NCBI RefSeq assembly: GCF_010668395.1
Contig: NZ_WUEY01000010.1
Span: 62,001-126,000, forward strand
Length of the DNA stretch: 64,000 nucleotides
DNA from: Martinezella lusitana
GTDB lineage: Bacteria > Pseudomonadota > Alphaproteobacteria > Rhizobiales > Rhizobiaceae
Direction: 5' to 3'
Below the pieces are notes generated by a model. That model did not search any database. It was not told where the DNA came from and saw only the letters and a list, made by a program, of their open reading frames with translations. Made by a program: the position numbers and the translations under genes. Position 1 is the stretch's first letter. Each line of letters starts with the position of its first letter. Positions 59,736-64,000 of the stretch are shown one piece after another.

Positions 59736-60413
59736 ATGAGAAATCCGTCGCCGGGTATCGTTGGCGAGGCAGGTCCGATCGCGAGGGTCTCGCTCCACGA
59801 CGCGATCGTCAACCGGCTGCGCGACATGATCATCGAAGGCGAGCTGCCGCCCGGATCTCGCCTCCACGAAACGCAGCTGGGTGCGAGACTCGGTGTTTCC
59901 CGTACTCCCTTGCGCGAGGCCATCAAATTCCTGGCGAGCGAGGGATTGGTGGAGCTCGTCCCGACGCGCGGCGCGGCCGTGCGGGAATTCAGTGCGAAGG
60001 ACGTCAAGGACACGTTGCTGGTTCTGATGACGCTTGAAGCTCTGGCGGGCCGAATTGCCTGCGAGCGCGCCACCGACGAGCAGATAGCCGATGTCCGTGC
60101 GCTGCACGAGCAGATGCTCGCTTACTATCGGGAGCGCAGGCGCCTCGAATACTACAAGCTCAACCAGAGCATCCACTCGGCCATCGTTGCGCTGTCGGAC
60201 AACGAGCCGCTTGCCTATACCCACGGCATTCTGCAGGCCCGCCTGAAGCGGATACGGTTCGTCGGCCATGAGGGCGAGGAAAACTGGGCAAGGGCAATTA
60301 CCGAGCATGAAGAGATGATCAAGGCGTTGGAAGCGCGTGATGCCGAACGAATGGAAAGCGTCGTCCGGCATCACCTCACCGCCGCGTGGGAACGGGTTCA
60401 GCAGCACCTCTGA
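59736..60413 (+). CDS. GntR-family regulator, FadR/FCD type
   Basis: The ATG follows AAGGGG. The 225-residue protein has an N-terminal winged helix (LHDAIVNRLRDMIIEGELPPGSRL, LGVSRTPLREAIKFLASEGLVEL, RGAAV) and an FCD sensor domain with conserved metal-type ligands in NQSIHSAIVALSDN and the C-terminal RHH. It lies between the importer/lactonase operon and the SDR-aldolase-dehydrogenase-dehydratase operon, both on the minus strand. It should respond to a sugar acid or its breakdown product and control both. Confidence 0.93.
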   Translation: MRNPSPGIVGEAGPIARVSLHDAIVNRLRDMIIEGELPPGSRLHETQLGARLGVSRTPLREAIKFLASEGLVELVPTRGAAVREFSAKDVKDTLLVLMTLEALAGRIACERATDEQIADVRALHEQMLAYYRERRRLEYYKLNQSIHSAIVALSDNEPLAYTHGILQARLKRIRFVGHEGEENWARAITEHEEMIKALEARDAERMESVVRHHLTAAWERVQQHL

Positions 60414-60439
60414 GGACGCCTTCACATGAGGGGAAGCCG

Positions 60440-61189
60440 TCAGCCTCTGCCGATATAGGGCATCGCCGTCGCCATGACGGTCATGAACTGGACATTGGCC
60501 TCGAGCGGCAGCGCCGTCATGAACAGGATCGCCTGCGCGACATTGGCGATGTCCATGGTCGGTTCGCGCTTCAGCGTTCCATCGGCCTGGAGTACCCCCT
60601 TCGGCATGGCTTCCGTCATGGGCGAGGCGGCATTGCCGATATCGATCTGCCCACAGGCGATGTCGTAGGCCCGGCCTTCGAGCGAAAGCGATTTCGTCAG
60701 GCCGGTGATCGCATGCTTGGCCACGGTATAGGGTGTGGCATGGGGGCGCGGAACATGGGCGGATACGGAGCCGTTGTTGATGATGCGCCCGCCCCGCGGC
60801 TGCTGGCTTTTCATCTGCCGGAAGGCAGCTTGCGCACAATAGAAGGCACCGTTGAGATTTACGGCCATGCTGCGCTCCCAATCCGCAGGCTCGATCTCCT
60901 CGACCGGTTTGGTGTAGAAGATACCGGCATTGTTGAAAAGCAGATCCAGGCGGCCGTATCGTGCAGATACCGCCTCGAAGAGCCGGTCCACTTCCTCCGG
61001 TTTGCTGACATCCGCCGGGTGAACCATGCAGTTTCCGGCTTTGAAGGCCCCGTCGGCGGCGGTTTCCTCCAGCGTTTCCACTCTTCTGGCGGCCAGAACA
61101 ACGTTCCAGCCCTGTTCGCCGAGCGCTATTGCCGCCCTGCGACCTATTCCGGAGCCTGCTCCGGTGACGACTGCGACCTTTCCCGTCAT
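60440..61189 (-). CDS. Short-chain dehydrogenase/reductase, probable sugar or hydroxyacid dehydrogenase
   Basis: The 249-residue enzyme has TGAGSGIG for NAD(P), R36-type residues after strand 2 (LAARR), NNAG, and the catalytic Ser and Y-x-x-x-K in NGSVSAHVP and TPYTVAKHA. The Arg pair favours NADP. It ends the aldolase operon, starting 4 bp after that gene. In a non-phosphorylative pathway an SDR of this kind oxidises the sugar to its lactone, which the SMP-30 protein would open. That assignment is inferred from context. Confidence 0.92.
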   Translation of the reverse strand: MTGKVAVVTGAGSGIGRRAAIALGEQGWNVVLAARRVETLEETAADGAFKAGNCMVHPADVSKPEEVDRLFEAVSARYGRLDLLFNNAGIFYTKPVEEIEPADWERSMAVNLNGAFYCAQAAFRQMKSQQPRGGRIINNGSVSAHVPRPHATPYTVAKHAITGLTKSLSLEGRAYDIACGQIDIGNAASPMTEAMPKGVLQADGTLKREPTMDIANVAQAILFMTALPLEANVQFMTVMATAMPYIGRG

Positions 61190-61193
61190 CTTC

Positions 61194-62210
61194 TTACTCT
61201 CCTGCGGTTCGGGCGAGATCGAGCGCGACGTCCACGATCATGTCTTCCTGGCCGCCCACCATCTTGCGCTCGCCAAGTTCGATGAGGATCGAGCGCGGAT
61301 CGATATCGTAGACTTTGGCGGCCCGCTCCGCATGCCGCAGAAAGGAGGAGTAGACGCCGGCGTAACCCAGGGCGAGCGTTTCCCGGTCCACCCTCACCGG
61401 CCGGTCCTGCAGCGGTCGGACGAGGTCGTCCGCAGCGTCCATGAGCCTGAACAGGTCGCATCCATGTGAGATGCCGGAGCGGTTGGCGACCGCGATCACG
61501 GCTTCCAGGGGCGCATTTCCCGCACCGGCTCCCATGCCGGCAAGCGAGGCATCGACGCGATAGGCGCCTTCCTCGACCGCGGCCATGGCGTTGGCGACGC
61601 CGAGCGTGAGATTGTGATGCGTATGGATGCCGACCTGCGTTTCCGCGCTCAGCGCGTCGCGGAGCGCCCGCGTTCGGACGCGCGTCGTTTCCGGCGTCAG
61701 CGCGCCGGCGGAATCCGTCACGTAGACGCAATGGGCGCCGTAGCTTTCCATCAGCCTGGCCTGACGGGCGAGCTCGGCGGGTTCGCTCATATGCGCCATC
61801 ATCAGGAAGCCGCTGACATCGAGGCCGATCTTGCGTGCATGCGCGATATGCTGAGCGGCGACATCCGCCTCGGTGCAATGAGTGGCGATGCGGACGGAGG
61901 AAACTCCGCTGGCCTGCGCCCGGTCGAGATCGTGGATCGTGCCGATACCCGGAATGAGCAGCGTCGTCAGCCTGGCTTTCTTCAGGACACTCGCCGCAGC
62001 CTCGATCCATTCGAGATCGTCATGCGCGCCGAAGCCGTAGTTGAAGCTCGATCCCGCCAGGCCGTCGCCGTGAGCAACCTCGATCGCATCGACGCCCGCC
62101 TCGTCCAGTGCGCGTGCGATTTCCGCCACCTGGTCAAGTGTGTAGCGGTGGCGCACGGCATGCATGCCGTCGCGCAGGGTCACGTCTTGAACGTAGATCT
62201 GCCCGCTCAT
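61194..62210 (-). CDS. 4-hydroxy-2-oxovalerate aldolase-like (MhpE/BphI/DmpG type)
   Basis: The 338-residue protein follows the HMGL-like class II aldolases of meta-cleavage pathways: VQDVTLRDGMHAVRHRYT with the metal Asp and base His, EVAHGDGLAGSSFNYGFG, VTDSAGALTP, and HTHHNLTLGVANAMAA with the two metal His. The C-terminal communication domain is present. It splits 4-hydroxy-2-oxo acids to pyruvate and an aldehyde. It overlaps the acylating dehydrogenase gene by ATGA; in known systems the two enzymes form a channelling complex. No ring-cleavage enzymes are nearby. Confidence 0.92.
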   Translation of the reverse strand: MSGQIYVQDVTLRDGMHAVRHRYTLDQVAEIARALDEAGVDAIEVAHGDGLAGSSFNYGFGAHDDLEWIEAAASVLKKARLTTLLIPGIGTIHDLDRAQASGVSSVRIATHCTEADVAAQHIAHARKIGLDVSGFLMMAHMSEPAELARQARLMESYGAHCVYVTDSAGALTPETTRVRTRALRDALSAETQVGIHTHHNLTLGVANAMAAVEEGAYRVDASLAGMGAGAGNAPLEAVIAVANRSGISHGCDLFRLMDAADDLVRPLQDRPVRVDRETLALGYAGVYSSFLRHAERAAKVYDIDPRSILIELGERKMVGGQEDMIVDVALDLARTAGE

Positions 62211-63151
62211 GCGGCTGCTCCTTCTCTTATCACCGCAAGCTTTTCGGCCGTGCGCAGGGCGGCAGCCGTCATGATGTCGAGATTGCCGGCATAGGCCGGC
62301 AGATAATGCGCGGCGCCTTCGACCTCGAGGAATATCGTTACCTTCATCGCCGGCACATGGTGGAGTTCGTCCGGGATCGAAAGTGAGCCGAGCTGCTCGG
62401 CCGATACGGGCTCGAACTGCACATCCTGCTTCAGGCGATAGCCGGGGACGTAGGATTGAACCTCGCCCACCATCGAGTCGACGGAGCGGCGCATGGCATC
62501 GATATCCTGACTATGCACGAGTCCGTAGACCGTATCGCGCATGACGAGCGGCGGCTCCGCCGGATTGAGGATGATGATCGCCTTGCCGCGCCGCGCGCCG
62601 CCGACGCTTTCAATGGCGCGCGACGTGGTTTCGGTGAATTCGTCTATGTTGGCGCGGGTGCCGGGCCCGGCAGACCGCGACGCGATCGATGCGACGATTT
62701 CAGCATATGAAACCGGCGCGACCCGCGAGAGCGCTGCGACCATGGGGATCGTCGCCTGGCCGCCGCAGGTGACCATGTTGACGTTGCCAACGCCTGCCAC
62801 TGAGGCCATGTTGACGGCGGGGACGACATAGGGACCGATGGCGGCCGGCGTCAGGTCGATGGCCCATTTGCCGTCGGCTTCCAGAATGGCGGCATGCTTC
62901 TTGTGCGCGCCGGCGGAGGTCGCATCGAAGACCATGGCGATGTCCTTGTAGAGCGGCATCCGGCGCAACCCTTCGAGCCCATCGCTTGTGATCTCCACGC
63001 CCAGACGTTTGGCGCGCGCCAGGCCGTCCGATTGAGGGTCGACGCCGACCATCGCCGCCATTTCCAGCGGACCCTCCGTGCGACGCATAATCTTGATCAT
63101 CAGATCGGTGCCGATATTGCCGGAACCGACAATGGCCACTTTCACCGTCAT
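62207..63151 (-). CDS. Acylating acetaldehyde dehydrogenase (MhpF/BphJ/DmpF type)
   Basis: The 314-residue protein starts with KVAIVGSGNIGTDLMIKIMRR for NAD and has the catalytic Cys in VNMVTCGGQATIP, SRSAGPGTRANIDEFT and MRDTVYGLV. It converts acetaldehyde (or propanal) and CoA to the acyl-CoA and NADH, taking the aldehyde directly from the aldolase. The gene pair is coupled by ATGA. It begins 40 bp after the dehydratase gene. Confidence 0.94.
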   Translation of the reverse strand: MTVKVAIVGSGNIGTDLMIKIMRRTEGPLEMAAMVGVDPQSDGLARAKRLGVEITSDGLEGLRRMPLYKDIAMVFDATSAGAHKKHAAILEADGKWAIDLTPAAIGPYVVPAVNMASVAGVGNVNMVTCGGQATIPMVAALSRVAPVSYAEIVASIASRSAGPGTRANIDEFTETTSRAIESVGGARRGKAIIILNPAEPPLVMRDTVYGLVHSQDIDAMRRSVDSMVGEVQSYVPGYRLKQDVQFEPVSAEQLGSLSIPDELHHVPAMKVTIFLEVEGAAHYLPAYAGNLDIMTAAALRTAEKLAVIREGAAA

Positions 63152-63191
63152 CTCTCAAATCTCCTCAGGCATCCGCGGTCGCGGACGCAGT

Positions 63192-64000
63192 TCAATGGGC
63201 ATTATCCGCAACGGCGGAACCGCGGCATCCGACCAGAAAATCGAAATCCGCTCCCTTGTCGGGCTGCAACACATGCTGCAGGAACAATTGCTCGTAACCG
63301 CCTTTGGGGTGGGCCGGCGCGACCTTGTGTTCTGCCTGCCGCCGGGCGAATTCTTCCTCCGATATATCGAGATGCAGCCGGCCGGCTTCGACATCGAGTT
63401 CGATGATGTCGCCGGTCTGCACCAGCGCAAGCGGACCGCCGATTGCCGCTTCCGGTGCGACGTGGAGAACGATCGTGCCGTAGGCCGTGCCGCTCATGCG
63501 CGCATCCGAGATGCGAACCATGTCGCGGATACCGCGTTCCAGAAGCTTGCGCGGCAGCGGCATGTTGCCGACTTCCGGCATGCCGGGATATCCTAGAAGG
63601 CCGACGCCGCGCATGACGAGGATGGAGTTTTCATCGACATCCAGTGCCGGGTCGTCGATCCGCTTCCTGAAATCGGTCAGTCCCTCGAAGACGATGGCCT
63701 TGCCGCGATGCTTCATCAGCGCAGGCGTTGCTGCCGAAGGTTTGATGATCGCACCGTCCGGCGCGATGTTGCCCCGCAGCACCTTGATGCCGGCCTTCGG
63801 CTTGACGGGATTTTCAGGGGTGCGGATGACTTCGGTGTTCCAGCAGTCCGCGCCGGCATTGTTCTCGCCCATGCTGAGGCCGGTGACGGATGCCGCACCT
63901 CCGTCCACGATATCACCGAGCGCCTGCCACACGGCCGGCAGGCCGCCGGCGTAATAGAAATCCTCCATCAGGAAACGGCCGGACGGCAGGAGATCGACAA
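63192..64000 (-). CDS. IlvD/EDD-family dehydratase, 5' part outside window
   Basis: About 269 C-terminal residues are visible and the frame stays open to the right edge (DLLPSGRFLMEDFYYAGGLPAV continues across it). Family blocks are GENNAGADCWNTEVIRTPENP, GLTDFRKRIDDPALDVDENSILVMRG, PEVGNMPLPRKLL, and SDARMSGTAYGTIVLHVAPEAAIGGPLA. The sequence matches the sugar-acid dehydratase branch (arabonate/xylonate type) at least as well as IlvD. The [Fe-S] cysteine ligands lie mostly outside the window. It would dehydrate an aldonate to a 2-oxo-3-deoxy acid, the substrate of the aldolase two genes on. Confidence 0.92.
   Translation of the reverse strand, partial: VDLLPSGRFLMEDFYYAGGLPAVWQALGDIVDGGAASVTGLSMGENNAGADCWNTEVIRTPENPVKPKAGIKVLRGNIAPDGAIIKPSAATPALMKHRGKAIVFEGLTDFRKRIDDPALDVDENSILVMRGVGLLGYPGMPEVGNMPLPRKLLERGIRDMVRISDARMSGTAYGTIVLHVAPEAAIGGPLALVQTGDIIELDVEAGRLHLDISEEEFARRQAEHKVAPAHPKGGYEQLFLQHVLQPDKGADFDFLVGCRGSAVADNAH

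Noticed and set aside
1..64000. Insertion sequences, CRISPR arrays, rRNA, tRNA, integrase attachment sites
   Set aside because: Reading both strands by eye I found no transposase or integrase motifs, no regular spacer repeats and no rRNA-like stretch. A tRNA could be missed without a covariance search.

Overview
The window looks like accessory DNA of an alphaproteobacterium, most likely of the Rhizobiaceae (Rhizobium, Agrobacterium, Ensifer or Shinella type). This rests on uniform high-GC coding bias, dense ABC-uptake operons each with its own GntR, LacI, AraC, LuxR or TetR regulator, and many ATGA-type gene overlaps. I saw no rRNA, tRNA, insertion sequence, CRISPR array or replication origin. 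The two clear signs of decay are a short ABC-ATPase remnant near 9.8 kb and a doubtful Rossmann-fold fragment near 13.3 kb.

Layout. (1) 0-13.2 kb: a cyclic-amide or ureide-type catabolic block. It holds an opine-dehydrogenase-like protein, a GntR/UTRA regulator, a hydantoinase/dihydropyrimidinase, a UraD-like protein without the usual catalytic His, an amino-acid-type ABC transporter, an amidase and two paralogous serine-beta-lactamase-fold hydrolases at its two edges. A second binding protein (9924) sits behind the leftover 3' end of an ATPase gene, and an NMT1-like binding protein has no transporter beside it. (2) 13.7-15.4 kb: a stand-alone FtsI-type transpeptidase. (3) 15.6-22.6 kb: a LacI-controlled fructoside operon (binding protein, two permeases, cytoplasmic GH32 beta-fructosidase, UgpC-type ATPase) with two LacI-like operators, one lying on the first codons of the binding protein. 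(4) 22.9-31.4 kb: cold-shock protein, APC permease, small exported protein, nitrilase-superfamily amidase and LuxR regulator; then an AraC regulator divergent from flavin reductase, SDR and StyA-like monooxygenase (indole/styrene-type oxidation). (5) 31.9-38.7 kb: a DAO-family oxidoreductase, then siderophore uptake (TonB receptor, Tat-exported binding protein, DUF2218-SIP reductase) beside a TetR regulator. (6) 39.1-44.8 kb: a haem-type operon (TonB receptor, YddA-like ABC protein, HemS-like protein, ChaN-like protein).

(7) 45.3-52.5 kb is the most unusual part. One FecC/FecE-type metal-chelate transporter has two paralogous binding proteins. Associated with them are a two-domain protein of ThuA/GATase1-like appearance, an FmdE-like protein without the expected cysteines, and, after the second binding protein, two separate genes that match the two halves of the fused protein. 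I know of no described pathway with this content.

(8) 52.6-64 kb: a sugar catabolic locus with an RbsBCA-type importer, SMP-30 lactonase, PdxA2-like dehydrogenase, FadR-type GntR regulator, SDR, 4-hydroxy-2-oxovalerate aldolase, acylating acetaldehyde dehydrogenase and an IlvD/EDD dehydratase that runs off the window. The enzymes fit an oxidative route from a 5-deoxypentose to pyruvate and acetyl-CoA. Palindromes centred on GTATAC flank the regulator and probably coordinate the locus.
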